From an uncultured Ectothiorhodospiraceae bacterium (GTDB lineage: Bacteria > Pseudomonadota > Gammaproteobacteria > Nevskiales > Oceanococcaceae): a DNA stretch of 64,000 nucleotides. A model generated the notes under the pieces. It had not been told where the DNA came from. It worked only from the letters and a program-made list of their open reading frames with translations, and did no database searches. Shown here piece by piece: positions 22,562 through 31,355 of this stretch (positions are counted from its first letter, which is position 1; each line of letters begins with the position of its first letter). The position numbers and the translations under genes were made by a program. The DNA lies in contig CAKZQS010000040.1 in assembly GCA_937141935.1 (NCBI GenBank), positions 124,001 through 188,000 on the forward strand. Direction: 5' to 3'.

Positions 22562-22636
22562 GGCCCGCGACCGTGAGTAGGGCGCTGGGACGACCTGGCG
22601 CCCTTCCTCAAACCCCCGAGCAAGGAGCGATAAGCG

Positions 22637-23266
22637 ATGAGCGAAACCATGGTCTCGGTCTACTACGTCGGCCGGAAGGCGACGAAGACCGACAACGTGC
22701 TCAACAACCCGCACCGGGTCTGGAATGGCTTTGGTACGTCGGTCGATGTGCCCGAAGCCCAGGCACAGACCTACTTCCACTACCCCAAGGTGTGGGTCGA
22801 CAAGGCCACCTTCCGCAAGCTCAACGAGCAGCGGCAGCTGGACGAGCAGGAGCAGCGGAAGGCCGCGCAGGCTGCGGCGAGTGCCGCGGGCGCCGATGCC
22901 AATGACGGCGGCGACTCCGACGGCGACGGCGATACCGATGGCGGCAGCGCCGCAGACGACGGCGAGAACGGCGGCGGCACGATGCACACCGGCGACCCCG
23001 GTAGCGACGAGCGCATCACGGCCATCAAGGCGGCGATGCTGTCGCTGAAGCCCGCCACCAAGGACTTCACGCAAGAGGGCTCGCCCCGCATCGACAGCGT
23101 TGTGAAAGCGCTGGGCAGCAACGTGTCGTCCGAGGAATACGACACCGCGCTCCAGGGCCTGCGGGCCGACGGGAAGATGCCGTCGAAGGCAGACGCCGCT
23201 TACAAGCCTGCGCCCCCGCCGGCCAAGGCCAAGGCGAAGGCCAAGGCTTCGGCCGACGCCAGCTAA
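22637..23266 (+). CDS. Head-region structural protein with acidic linker
   Basis: 209 residues, unrecognised. The N-terminal 70 residues (VSVYYVGRKATKTDNVLNNP, YFHYPKVWVDKATFRKLNEQ) form a small domain seen at this position in some podoviruses. The centre is an Asp/Gly/Ser linker. Residues 130-180 (ITAIKAAMLSLKPATKDFTQ, VVKALGSNVSSEEYDTALQG) form a helical part. The tail is Lys/Ala/Pro-rich, ending in KAKAKAKA-type repeats. RBS AAGGAG before the ATG. A capsid-associated role is inferred from position. Confidence 0.6.
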   Translation: MSETMVSVYYVGRKATKTDNVLNNPHRVWNGFGTSVDVPEAQAQTYFHYPKVWVDKATFRKLNEQRQLDEQEQRKAAQAAASAAGADANDGGDSDGDGDTDGGSAADDGENGGGTMHTGDPGSDERITAIKAAMLSLKPATKDFTQEGSPRIDSVVKALGSNVSSEEYDTALQGLRADGKMPSKADAAYKPAPPPAKAKAKAKASADAS

Positions 23267-23287
23267 GGCGCGACAGGAGCCTGCCGC

Positions 23288-23974
23288 ATGCCATTCCAGT
23301 GCAGCCGCATCCTCGACCGCGCAGCCACCACGCTGCTCGATAAGACCAAGGTCCGCTGGAAGGCAGACGAGCTTTTCGAGCATCTGCTGGCCGGCCTGAC
23401 GTGGATCGTGAACAAGAAGCCGAGCGCCAACTCGGTGTTCGGTGTGGTCTCGCTGGAACCAGGTGTGCGGCAGGCGATTTCTCAGCCCATCAACGGGCAC
23501 CGCCCGGTGCAGCTGCTGAAAGTGCATCGCAACATGGGGGCCGACGGTGACACCCCGGGCGCCCCGATCACCCTGGTCGAGCGGACGATGATGGACCGGC
23601 TGGTGCTGGACTGGCCCACGGTCACGGATACGGCCGTCGAGCACTACCTGTTCGATGACCGCGAGCCGCTGGCGTTTGAGGTCTACCCGGCCGCGGCCAA
23701 CTTCCCCTGGCACGTCGCTGTGACCGTGGGCGCGGTGCCGCCGGATCCGGCCGACGCCAACAGCACCTTCCCGCTGGGCGATGCCTACGAGCAGGTGATG
23801 TACGACTTCGTCATGTCGCAGGCGCTGCTCAAGAACAGCAAGAGCGGCAACAAGGCGCAGGGGATGACCTATCTCGCGCTGGCGGCCGATGCGCTCGGAG
23901 CTCGCCTGAAGACGGAGGTTCTGCGCGCGCCGCGAGATCCTGACCGCGCCGGCGCCACCGGAGAAGACCGTTGA
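23288..23974 (+). CDS. Head-tail adaptor-like protein (DUF6682 type)
   Basis: 228 residues. Pattern of the DUF6682 adaptor-like phage proteins: N-terminal KVRWKADELFEHLLAGLTWI, a strand region HRPVQLLKVHRNMG, MDRLVLDWPTVTDTAVEHYL, then DREPLAFEVYPAAAN and late helices YEQVMYDFVMSQALLKNS. These proteins sit in the connector between portal and tail. This and the next gene form a pair with similar order (helix, strands, 'YP' turn, helix), perhaps an old duplication. It overlaps the following gene by 4 bases. Confidence 0.65.
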   Translation: MPFQCSRILDRAATTLLDKTKVRWKADELFEHLLAGLTWIVNKKPSANSVFGVVSLEPGVRQAISQPINGHRPVQLLKVHRNMGADGDTPGAPITLVERTMMDRLVLDWPTVTDTAVEHYLFDDREPLAFEVYPAAANFPWHVAVTVGAVPPDPADANSTFPLGDAYEQVMYDFVMSQALLKNSKSGNKAQGMTYLALAADALGARLKTEVLRAPRDPDRAGATGEDR

Positions 23975-24588
23975 CCCCGGTCCCGCTGAGCACGCTGTAC
24001 AGCCGGGTGCGGGCCTTCGCCCCGGGCGTGCCCAACCCCGTTATCGCCGAGGAACTGCGCCGCGCGGCCCGCAAGTTCTGCCGCTACACCCGCTGGCTGC
24101 GGCAGACCAAGCGCATCGACAGCGTTGTGGGTCAGGAGGCCTACGCGCTGGTGCCGGAGGACGAAACGCTGGAGGCGATCAACGTCAAGGCGGTCGAGTT
24201 CGAAGGCGATCCGCTGGCCGTGACCCGCCCGGAGGAAGAACCGCATGAGACCGGGCAGCCGAAGCGCTATGCGTTCCTCGCCCCGACGGACCTCTATCTG
24301 TTTCCGACGCCGGCGACGGCCGTGGACGAGGGGATCTTCGTGAACATGATCCTGCAGCCCAAGCGGGACGTGACCTACCTGCCCAGCACGCTCACCGATC
24401 GCTGGGACGACTGCCTGGCCAACGGCGCCCTAGCTGCTCTGCTCGAAATGCCCGAAGCGCAGTGGTTCGACCAGCGCGCGGCATTGGTCTACGAGCGCCG
24501 CTTTCAGGACGGCATGACTGAGGCCCGGGCCCTGGCTGATATGCACCACCGGCAGGCCGGGTTCCGCACGCGGAGCTATTACCGATGA
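23971..24588 (+). CDS. Second head-tail adaptor-like protein
   Basis: 205 residues from a TTG overlapping the preceding stop (TTGA). Helical start (STLYSRVRAFAPGVPNPVIA, EELRRAARKFCRYTRWLRQT), beta strands with YALVPEDETLEAINVKAVEF, the FLAPTDLYLFPTPA strand pair and C-terminal helices LANGALAALLEMPEAQW. This is the general shape of small podovirus adaptor (gp4-like) proteins that dock under the portal. The TTG start implies weak initiation and coupling to the gene before. The assignment is by shape and place. Confidence 0.6.
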   Translation: MTPVPLSTLYSRVRAFAPGVPNPVIAEELRRAARKFCRYTRWLRQTKRIDSVVGQEAYALVPEDETLEAINVKAVEFEGDPLAVTRPEEEPHETGQPKRYAFLAPTDLYLFPTPATAVDEGIFVNMILQPKRDVTYLPSTLTDRWDDCLANGALAALLEMPEAQWFDQRAALVYERRFQDGMTEARALADMHHRQAGFRTRSYYR

Positions 24589-25346
24589 GCCGCGGCCGCA
24601 ACATCGGCCAGAAGCTGCGCGCGCGGCGGCGTAAGCACGGCTATGTGCATCGGCTGCCGCTGTCGGAGCGCTACGTCGATGATGTCGCCATCGGCCCGGG
24701 CTACCAGTTCCTGCTGGCGGGCACGCCGACCGTGACGTTCACCATCACGCGCACCGGCGAGGCCGTCCTGCCGGCGTCCGTGCGCTGGCGGTCCGGCGAA
24801 CTGTCGGGCCTGGTGGAGTGGGAGCAGGCCGAGGCCGGCCCGAAGACCATCGTGCTCGACACCTACGACGCATCGGTGAACGGCAGCGTCTTTGAGGTCG
24901 AGCTCTATGACCCGCAGTACCTGGCCATCACCGAGGGCACGGCGCGGGTGGAACTCGAGCAGCTGGTGCTGACCAGCCGGCCGTATCCGATCAACGTGGT
25001 CGAGGGCCTGGGAAGCTCGCCGGAGCCGATGGACGGACGCACGCTGGGCCTGCTGATCGAGGCGCTGGGTAGTGCCGGCGAGCCGGAGGACGGGGAGCTG
25101 CGGTCGATCCTGCGCGGCTTCGCCTTGCGGCCGGAGGCCATGGAAGGTGCTGGTGAGCCGATGGACGGCACGCTGCGGCAGATCCTTCGCGGTTACGACG
25201 ACTACGCGCCCGAGGCTATGGAGGGCGCCGGCGAGCCGATGGACGGCGAGCTGCGCGCCATCCTGATCCGCTATGAGAACTACCCGCCGGAGGCGCTGAC
25301 GAGCGCTGGCGAGCCCCTGGACGGCACGCTGGAGGTGCCCGCGTGA
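24585..25346 (+). CDS. Virion protein with Calx-beta-like domain and 26-residue repeats
   Basis: 253 residues. The start is basic (RNIGQKLRARRRKHGYVHRL). Residues 35-130 look like an immunoglobulin/Calx-beta-like beta sandwich (PTVTFTITRTGEAVLPASVR, VEWEQAEAGPKTIVLDTYD). From about residue 145 to the end there are about four and a half copies of a 26-residue unit, such as AGEPMDGTLRQILRGYDDYA. The repeats could be a flexible, acidic tether or receptor-binding element. No homologue is recognised. Confidence 0.65.
   Translation: MSRGRNIGQKLRARRRKHGYVHRLPLSERYVDDVAIGPGYQFLLAGTPTVTFTITRTGEAVLPASVRWRSGELSGLVEWEQAEAGPKTIVLDTYDASVNGSVFEVELYDPQYLAITEGTARVELEQLVLTSRPYPINVVEGLGSSPEPMDGRTLGLLIEALGSAGEPEDGELRSILRGFALRPEAMEGAGEPMDGTLRQILRGYDDYAPEAMEGAGEPMDGELRAILIRYENYPPEALTSAGEPLDGTLEVPA
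25015..25343 (+). repeat. 78-base tandem units in the virion-protein gene
   Basis: Units of 26 codons each carry EPMDG or EPEDG or EPLDG, then (R/E)LR-IL and a Tyr/Asp-rich segment ending in PEAMEG. Copies two to four are close in DNA sequence, the first and last are partial. Copy number could vary among relatives by recombination. Confidence 0.8.
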
Positions 25347-26284
25347 TCTACCTCCCCCGGTTCCAAGACATCATCCTGCCGACGCCGGTCGCGCGTATGG
25401 CGGGGCTGTTCCGGCTGCGGGTCCACAAGCCTGGCATCGGCACGCGGATCGACACCGGCTGGTTCCCGAACCTCATCACCAAGAACGGCCTCAACGAGTA
25501 CCCCGTCGCCGCCAACATCTACAACAAGTTCTTCGTGGGCTCCGGGAGCACGGCGCCGAATGAGAACGACACGTCGCTGGAGCAGCTGGTCGCCGAAACC
25601 AATGACTTTGGGGGCGATGTCACCGGCGCGCAGTCCGAGCCGCCGTACTACAGCTACTTCCAACGCACCCGCCGCTTCCAGGCGGGGGAGGCCGCAGGAA
25701 ACCTCGCAGAGGTGGGCGTCGGGGATGCCGCCAACAACCTGTTCTCCCGTGCGCTGATCCTAGACGAAAACGGCGACCCGACCACCATTACCGTGCTGGC
25801 TGACGAGGTGCTGGACGTCAGCTACGAAATCCGGCTGTACCCGCCGACCGATGACCTGCTGAAGGAGGTGACGATCAGCGGCCAGCTGCACGACACGATT
25901 ACGCGCGCCTCGCGCGTCACGAGTTCATCGTTCTGGGCGCCCTTCGGCGACTTCGACAACTCGGTGAGCTACAACCAGGCCTACAGCGGCGATATTCAGG
26001 ACATCACCAGCCGGCCGGCGGGGTCCGGCTACCACTCGTCCAGCGTCGCATTCCAGGCGTACAGCGCGGACTCCTTTGAGCGGGTCAACGCGGTGACTTG
26101 GGGCCTGAACAACGGGAATGTCGGGGCCAGCGGAATCCGCTCAATCATGTGGAACGAGCGCAACGCCAACGGTTCCTACCAGACGCAGTACGAGCCGCGA
26201 ATCCTAAAAGACGACACCAAGGTGCTCACGCTCAACTTCAAGACCGCGTGGGCGCGCCGCGTGCTGCTGCCGGGGGAATACTGA
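25343..26284 (+). CDS. Tail or appendage structural protein (313 aa)
   Basis: The ATG overlaps the previous stop by 4 bases. Mostly beta-rich: VHKPGIGTRIDTGWFPNLIT, YNKFFVGSGSTAPNENDTSL, YYSYFQRTRRFQ, LADEVLDVSYEIRLYPPTDD, then a Ser/Tyr-rich stretch FDNSVSYNQAYSGDIQD. The segment 'GW..N.IT..GL......N.F.VGSGS..P' recurs in tail-fibre/tail proteins of many phages, as a shared N-terminal module. No enzymatic motif. Likely part of the tail or an adhesin. Confidence 0.65.
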   Translation: MIYLPRFQDIILPTPVARMAGLFRLRVHKPGIGTRIDTGWFPNLITKNGLNEYPVAANIYNKFFVGSGSTAPNENDTSLEQLVAETNDFGGDVTGAQSEPPYYSYFQRTRRFQAGEAAGNLAEVGVGDAANNLFSRALILDENGDPTTITVLADEVLDVSYEIRLYPPTDDLLKEVTISGQLHDTITRASRVTSSSFWAPFGDFDNSVSYNQAYSGDIQDITSRPAGSGYHSSSVAFQAYSADSFERVNAVTWGLNNGNVGASGIRSIMWNERNANGSYQTQYEPRILKDDTKVLTLNFKTAWARRVLLPGEY

Positions 26285-26862
26285 TGAGCCTGCCGGACCA
26301 GCAGCTGTCGTCTACGCCGGTCCCGGGCACGGTGCTGGGCCCCGATGTGCTGACCACTGATCGCCGCTACGACTACGAGTGGGGCGGTATCGCGCTCAAT
26401 GACGCTTCGCAGGGCCTGCGCGTGCAGGTGTGGACGGCCTACATCATCGGCGACGACATCGTGCTCGACCCCGATGACGGCCCGGCGCAGACGCTGCTGA
26501 GCGTGCCCGGCGGCGTCGCTGCGGTCTCCCTGGCGTTCGATCGCAACATGCGGCCGGTTGTCGCCTACGTCACCAGCGCCGGCCTCACGCGCCTGTTCTG
26601 GTACGACACCCTGGTAGCGGACGAGGTGGATACACCTTTCCCGGGCATCGAAAACCCGCGGGTCTGCCACGACGACAAGCGGGACATGCAGGCGTCGAGC
26701 TCCGATGTGATCTTCGCCTACACCCGCGACGGCGACCTCTACTACCGGGAGCAGCGCGACCGCTACGGGGTGGAGCGGCTGCTGCAGGCGGACATTGGCG
26801 CCGTGCGCCTTCGAAATATCGGCATGGGGGACAACCTGCGCCTGCACTTCGTGCTGGCATAG
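26284..26862 (+). CDS. Tail-region protein, beta-propeller-like (192 aa)
   Basis: Begins at an ATG overlapping the previous TGA. Strand-rich with repeated YTS/WYD/DGDLYYR-like turns (MRPVVAYVTSAGLTRLFWYD, DVIFAYTRDGDLYYREQRDR), the look of one or two blades of a beta propeller or sialidase-like fold. Unrecognised at the family level. The genes before and after are also virion components. A beta-propeller segment would fit carbohydrate binding on the host surface, not shown here. Confidence 0.55.
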   Translation: MSLPDQQLSSTPVPGTVLGPDVLTTDRRYDYEWGGIALNDASQGLRVQVWTAYIIGDDIVLDPDDGPAQTLLSVPGGVAAVSLAFDRNMRPVVAYVTSAGLTRLFWYDTLVADEVDTPFPGIENPRVCHDDKRDMQASSSDVIFAYTRDGDLYYREQRDRYGVERLLQADIGAVRLRNIGMGDNLRLHFVLA

Positions 26863-26870
26863 GGGGCGTC

Positions 26871-29714
26871 ATGCGGATTGCGATTGACCGATTCCGCGGA
26901 GAGGCCCCAAGGGTGGCCCCGCAGAATCTCCCTTCCGGCATGGCGCAGCAGGCCACCAATGCGCGGCTGCTGTCCGGCGACCTGGAACCCTGGAAGGGCA
27001 CGCAGACCGAGATTGCGAGCCTGGCCAAGCCCGGGGGCAGCCCGGTGGTGACGATCTTCCCGCTGGACATTGACGAGGATGCCGGCGGCCCCTTCTGGCT
27101 GCACTGGCGCGAGGACGAGCTCGCCGCCGGCGCCGCCGCGGTGGATGTGGCCCGCAGCCTGGTCGTGACCGACATCGCGGACGACGTGGAGCGGTTCTAC
27201 TTCTCCGGCACGGGCACGCCGAAGTTCTGCAACCTGGACCTGGCCACCGGGGATCCTGACGGCGCGCCGGCGGGGGCCTACCCCTATGCCTGGCTCGAGC
27301 TTGGCGTCGGCGGGCCGGATGACGCGCCGGCGGTAGAGGTCGAGGGCAGCGAAGCCCCGCAGTCGTCGGCCGCCATCACCAACCCTGGCGCGGAAACCGG
27401 CGATACGACGGGCTGGACCACCAACCTGGGCACGCTGACCGCCCAGCAGTCCGCCGGCGGCCTGTCGGCGCCGCAGGGCGACTGGTTTTTCTACGGCGGT
27501 GACGCCGTCGCCGAGACCGAGGCCGATCAGGCGCTGTCGCTGTCGGCCGCCGGCCTGGTGCCGGGCGGCCAGTTCACGCTGTCCTGGCAGCAGGCGACCG
27601 GCGCAGCAGGCAGTCAGGCCCGCATGGGCCTGCGATTCTTCGACAGCACCGGCACGGAGATTGGCGCCGGCGTCTACGCGCCGCTGTACGCGCCGGCCGG
27701 CGCCGACACCTTCGAGTCGCGGACCCTGGCCGGCCAGATCCCCGACGACGCTCGCACGCTGCGCATCGTCATGAACTTCGTGCGTACCGGGGCAGGCGAC
27801 AACGACGCCTACATTGACGCCATCGACCTGGTTGCCGAGGCCGTCACCTTCTCGTCGGACGGCTCGACCCTGTCGGAGTGGCAGGTCGATATGTCGCCCT
27901 CGCAGGTCGCGATCGAGATTGAGGACGACCCGCCGCACGGGCCGGCGCCCGGCCAGCCGCCGGTCATCCAGTGGCGTATTGTCGACCGCTCGCGCCAGGG
28001 CGCCATCTATCGCAGCATGGCCGCGAAGGACTCGCCGGAAGTGGTGATCCGGTTCGACGCCTATGTGCATCGCCATCACCTGCTGGTGCACGTCGGCTCG
28101 GACTCCCGCGGGACCGGCACAGTGCTCGAGCTGACGTACAACCGGCTGCGGCTGCGCGCCTGCTCCAACTGGCTCGACTACGGCGGCCTGCTGCGCGAGC
28201 TGGAGATTGCCGACCTGCCGCCGGGCATCGGCGAGACCATCGCCTACGCCGTGACCCTGCGCCTGACCCCCACCGAGCCGGGCTACTCCAACCTCGAGTA
28301 CACGATCGTGCGCCGCGATACGAAAGAGGCGGTCTATGTGGGGGAGGAAGAAGTGGCGATCGTGGGTGGCCACATCGGATTCGCATATCGGCGCACGGAG
28401 GATGACAACGTCTTCCTGGTCTACGAGAACACTTGGCTCGACAACATCTTCCTGCGAGTGGACCCGCCGCCGAAGCCGGTTGCGGGCGATGGCGGCGCCG
28501 GCGGCGGCACGGGCAGCGGGACGACGGCCACCAGCTACGTCTACACCTTCGTGAACGACGATGGCAGCGAGTCAGCACCATCGGCGCCGAGCGACCCGAT
28601 CAACCGCGGCGCGGCCGCGACGGTCACGGTCACGACGGCGACGACGGCCGACAACCCCGACGTGGTGGGCAAGCGGATCTACCGCGCCGTCACCGGCGCC
28701 GAGGGCACGCAGTACCTGCTGGTGAACACGGAAGCGGATATTCCGCTGGGGCAGGCTGACTACGCCGACAACAAGCGGGACAACCAGCTGGGCGAGCCGA
28801 TCGACACGCTCGAGTTTGAGACCCCGCCGGCCGACCTGCGCAACCTGATCGCGGCGGCCAACGGCATCACCTATGGCTCATCGGGGAACCAGGTCTGCCC
28901 ATCGGCCACCAACCGGCCCTATGCCTACCCGGTGGGCTACCGGCTGGCGACGGACTACCCCATCGTCGCGCTGGCGATCATGGACACCGACCTGGTCGTG
29001 CTGACGCAGGCGCACCCCTACATCGTGGCCGGCGATGACCCGGCGGCCCTGACGATGGCCAAGCTGGAGAAGCCCCAAGGCTGCGTATCGAAGCGCAGTG
29101 TGGCCACGGTGGAGGGCCTGGGCGTGGTGTATGCCAGCCCGGACGGTCTGACGGCGGTCAGCCGCGGGCGGGTCGAGGTCATCACGCGCGGCCTGTTCAG
29201 CCGGCGCGAGTGGCAGGCGCTGGACCCCAGCAGCATGCACGCGGTGGTGCACGACGGGCGCTATTTCTTCTGGTACACCGGCGGCGCGCCGGGCGGCTAC
29301 ATCCTGGACACGGAGCCGGATGGCTTTGGCCTGGTGCCGATCAGCACCTACTGCACCGCCGCGTACAGCGACCCGCTGACCGACACGCTGTACATGGTGG
29401 TCGGCGACAGCCTGGTGGCCTGGGACCGCAACGCCGGCGCGCCGATCGCCTACACCTGGCGCAGCAAGCTCTTTGAACTGCCGCGGCCGGCCAGCTTTGC
29501 GGCCTGCCAGGTCCGGGCGGATGACTACAGCGCGTTGACGCTGTCGATCTACGCCGACGGCGACGCCGCGCCGGTGCATGTGCAGTCCGTCACCGACGGG
29601 CATGAGTTCCATCTGCCGGACTTCTACGCCTGCCGCACGCTCGAGATCCAACTGGCCGGCACGTCGCGGGTGCGTCGCGTGGAGCTCGCCGAGGACGTGG
29701 AGGAACTGCGATGA
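26871..29714 (+). CDS. Large tail protein (nozzle/tail-hub-like) with carbohydrate-binding-type module
   Basis: 947 residues. The start (RIAIDRFRGEAPRVAPQNLP, QQATNARLLSGDLEPWKGT) is typical of tail proteins that follow adaptors in podoviruses, and the C-terminal third, with DLVVLTQAHPYIVAGDDPAA, RSVATVEGLGVVYASPDGLT and YFFWYTGGAPGGYILDTE, is propeller-like, the pattern of nozzle proteins. Residues about 170-320 form a jelly-roll-like insertion (NPGAETGDTTGWTTN is the usual start of a carbohydrate-binding module), a second beta domain follows, and a fibronectin-type segment SYVYTFVNDDGSESAPSAPS sits near residue 560. Likely the tail tip or nozzle with an attached adhesin domain. Family-level assignment is moderate. 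Confidence 0.6.
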   Translation: MRIAIDRFRGEAPRVAPQNLPSGMAQQATNARLLSGDLEPWKGTQTEIASLAKPGGSPVVTIFPLDIDEDAGGPFWLHWREDELAAGAAAVDVARSLVVTDIADDVERFYFSGTGTPKFCNLDLATGDPDGAPAGAYPYAWLELGVGGPDDAPAVEVEGSEAPQSSAAITNPGAETGDTTGWTTNLGTLTAQQSAGGLSAPQGDWFFYGGDAVAETEADQALSLSAAGLVPGGQFTLSWQQATGAAGSQARMGLRFFDSTGTEIGAGVYAPLYAPAGADTFESRTLAGQIPDDARTLRIVMNFVRTGAGDNDAYIDAIDLVAEAVTFSSDGSTLSEWQVDMSPSQVAIEIEDDPPHGPAPGQPPVIQWRIVDRSRQGAIYRSMAAKDSPEVVIRFDAYVHRHHLLVHVGSDSRGTGTVLELTYNRLRLRACSNWLDYGGLLRELEIADLPPGIGETIAYAVTLRLTPTEPGYSNLEYTIVRRDTKEAVYVGEEEVAIVGGHIGFAYRRTEDDNVFLVYENTWLDNIFLRVDPPPKPVAGDGGAGGGTGSGTTATSYVYTFVNDDGSESAPSAPSDPINRGAAATVTVTTATTADNPDVVGKRIYRAVTGAEGTQYLLVNTEADIPLGQADYADNKRDNQLGEPIDTLEFETPPADLRNLIAAANGITYGSSGNQVCPSATNRPYAYPVGYRLATDYPIVALAIMDTDLVVLTQAHPYIVAGDDPAALTMAKLEKPQGCVSKRSVATVEGLGVVYASPDGLTAVSRGRVEVITRGLFSRREWQALDPSSMHAVVHDGRYFFWYTGGAPGGYILDTEPDGFGLVPISTYCTAAYSDPLTDTLYMVVGDSLVAWDRNAGAPIAYTWRSKLFELPRPASFAACQVRADDYSALTLSIYADGDAAPVHVQSVTDGHEFHLPDFYACRTLEIQLAGTSRVRRVELAEDVEELR

Positions 29715-30484
29715 CGGGCGGCGGGCTGGAAACCGTACCGCCGCTTCAGGACCGCCGGCACCGCAATTTCCTGAAGTCGCTGCGTCAGCGCGTCGCTCAG
29801 CTGTCGGTCACGGCCGCCGGCACGCAGGACGTCACGAACCTGCGCGGCGAAATGCAGCGCGGCCTGGCGGCGCTGCGCACGTCGATCAATGCCCTGCAGC
29901 AGGACGTAGATGCGCTCGAGGGAGGTCAGCAGTCGGCCGGCGCCGAAGGCAAGACCGTCGTTTCGGCCGAGGCCTTCGGCACGGGCGACGTGCTCATTGC
30001 CGGCGATGCGGGGGCGGAGCGCGCTGACAACGGCACCGCCAGCCACGCGGGGCGCGTCATCGGCCTGGCCGGCGCGCCGTCGAATGGCGCGGGATTCGAG
30101 GTGCCGCTCATCGGCCCTGGCGACCTGCTGGACTTCGAGGGCTGGGCCTGGACCGTGGGCGACGTGCTGTGGGTGGCGACGCTGGGCAACCTCTCTACGG
30201 ACCCGGGTGAAGGCGAATTTCAATACCCGGTGGCCATCGCGCTTTCCGCGACGACGGTGCTTGTCGCAAAGGCCGGGCCATTCGGGCTGGACAAGGCCTA
30301 CACGCACACGCAGGACTTGGCCGCGACGGAATGGGTCGTGGTTCACGGGCTCGAGAAATACCCAAGCGTGGTTCTGCGCGACACAAGCGGTCGGGAGATC
30401 CACGCCGAAATCCAACACGACAGCCACAACGCGCTGCGCGTGCGGCACTCCATCCCGCGCTCTGGCTCAGCGCACTGCAACTGA
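29711..30484 (+). CDS. Tail-fibre-like protein with coiled coil (257 aa)
   Basis: The N-terminal 80 residues form a coiled coil (LKSLRQRVAQLSVTAAG, MQRGLAALRTSINALQQDVD), giving a trimeric stalk. The middle is a beta region (GRVIGLAGAPSNGAGFEV, DLLDFEGWAWTVGDVLWVAT) and the last 50 residues (WVVVHGLEKYPSVVLRDTSG, EIHAEIQHDSHNALRVRHSI) match a fibre-tip module also present at the end of the next protein. Overlaps the large tail protein gene by 4 bases. Likely the attachment platform of a fibre. Confidence 0.7.
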   Translation: MTGGGLETVPPLQDRRHRNFLKSLRQRVAQLSVTAAGTQDVTNLRGEMQRGLAALRTSINALQQDVDALEGGQQSAGAEGKTVVSAEAFGTGDVLIAGDAGAERADNGTASHAGRVIGLAGAPSNGAGFEVPLIGPGDLLDFEGWAWTVGDVLWVATLGNLSTDPGEGEFQYPVAIALSATTVLVAKAGPFGLDKAYTHTQDLAATEWVVVHGLEKYPSVVLRDTSGREIHAEIQHDSHNALRVRHSIPRSGSAHCN

Positions 30485-30494
30485 GGACATCGCC

Positions 30495-31355
30495 ATGGCA
30501 GCTGAATACACCGTACCGATCGACATGACCCGCAACGAGATCCTGAACGCGATCTTTCAGCGGCTCGCGTCGGATCCCGCCACGCCGCCCGAGGCCCTTT
30601 ACTACTGGAACAACGGCACCAAGAAGCTGCGGGTCTACAACGGCACCGAGTGGCAGAACTTCGCCACGGAGGCCTATGTCGACGCTGTGGCGCAGGGCCT
30701 GGACGTCAAGGCGAGCGTCCGCGCGGCCACAACCGCGAATGTTGCGCTGACGGGCACGCAGACGATCGACGGCGTGACGCTCGCTGCCGACAATCGCGTG
30801 CTGGTCAAGGACCAAACTGACGCCACCGAGAACGGCATCTACCTGGTGAAGGCCGACGCCTGGGTGCGCACTGCGGATGCCGACAGCTCGGCCGACTTGA
30901 ACCCCGGTGCTTTCGTCTTTGTCGAGGAAGGCACGGTGGGCGCGGACACCGGCTGGGTCATGACTGCCGATGCCCCGTTCGCCCTGGACACCGACGACTG
31001 CACATGGACGCAATTCAGCGGCGCCGGCCAAATCGAGGCCGGGGCGGGCCTCACCAAGACCGGTAATCAGCTGGATGTGGGCGCCGGCGTGGGCATCATC
31101 AGCGATGCTGACGAGATTCGCATCGACACTGCGGTGGTCACTCGCAAGTACCTGGAGACCATCGGCGACGGCGCTGCGACGAGCTTCAATATCGACCACA
31201 ACCTCGGCGTCACTGGCGCCCAGGTCGAGGTCTACCGCGTTAGCGATGGCCGGACGGTCATTACCAACGTGACTCGGCCAACGGCCAATCGCGTCGTCGT
31301 CAGCACCACTTTGCCGCCCAGCAACAATGAGTTCCGGGTGGTGGTGCACGCATGA
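30495..31355 (+). CDS. Tail fibre protein
   Basis: 286 residues. The first 70 residues (IDMTRNEILNAIFQRLASDP, YYWNNGTKKLRVYNGTEWQN) are a fibre base. Residues 75-180 hold the phage-tail collar pattern (VDAVAQGLDVKASVRAATT, VTLAADNRVLVKDQTDATEN, GIYLVKADAWVRTADADSS). The C-terminal block (ETIGDGAATSFNIDHNLGVT, VEVYRVSDGRTVITNV) is the short beta fibre-tip module shared with the preceding protein. RBS GAGGAC 9 bases before the ATG. Its role is contact with the host cell surface. Confidence 0.75.
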   Translation: MAAEYTVPIDMTRNEILNAIFQRLASDPATPPEALYYWNNGTKKLRVYNGTEWQNFATEAYVDAVAQGLDVKASVRAATTANVALTGTQTIDGVTLAADNRVLVKDQTDATENGIYLVKADAWVRTADADSSADLNPGAFVFVEEGTVGADTGWVMTADAPFALDTDDCTWTQFSGAGQIEAGAGLTKTGNQLDVGAGVGIISDADEIRIDTAVVTRKYLETIGDGAATSFNIDHNLGVTGAQVEVYRVSDGRTVITNVTRPTANRVVVSTTLPPSNNEFRVVVHA

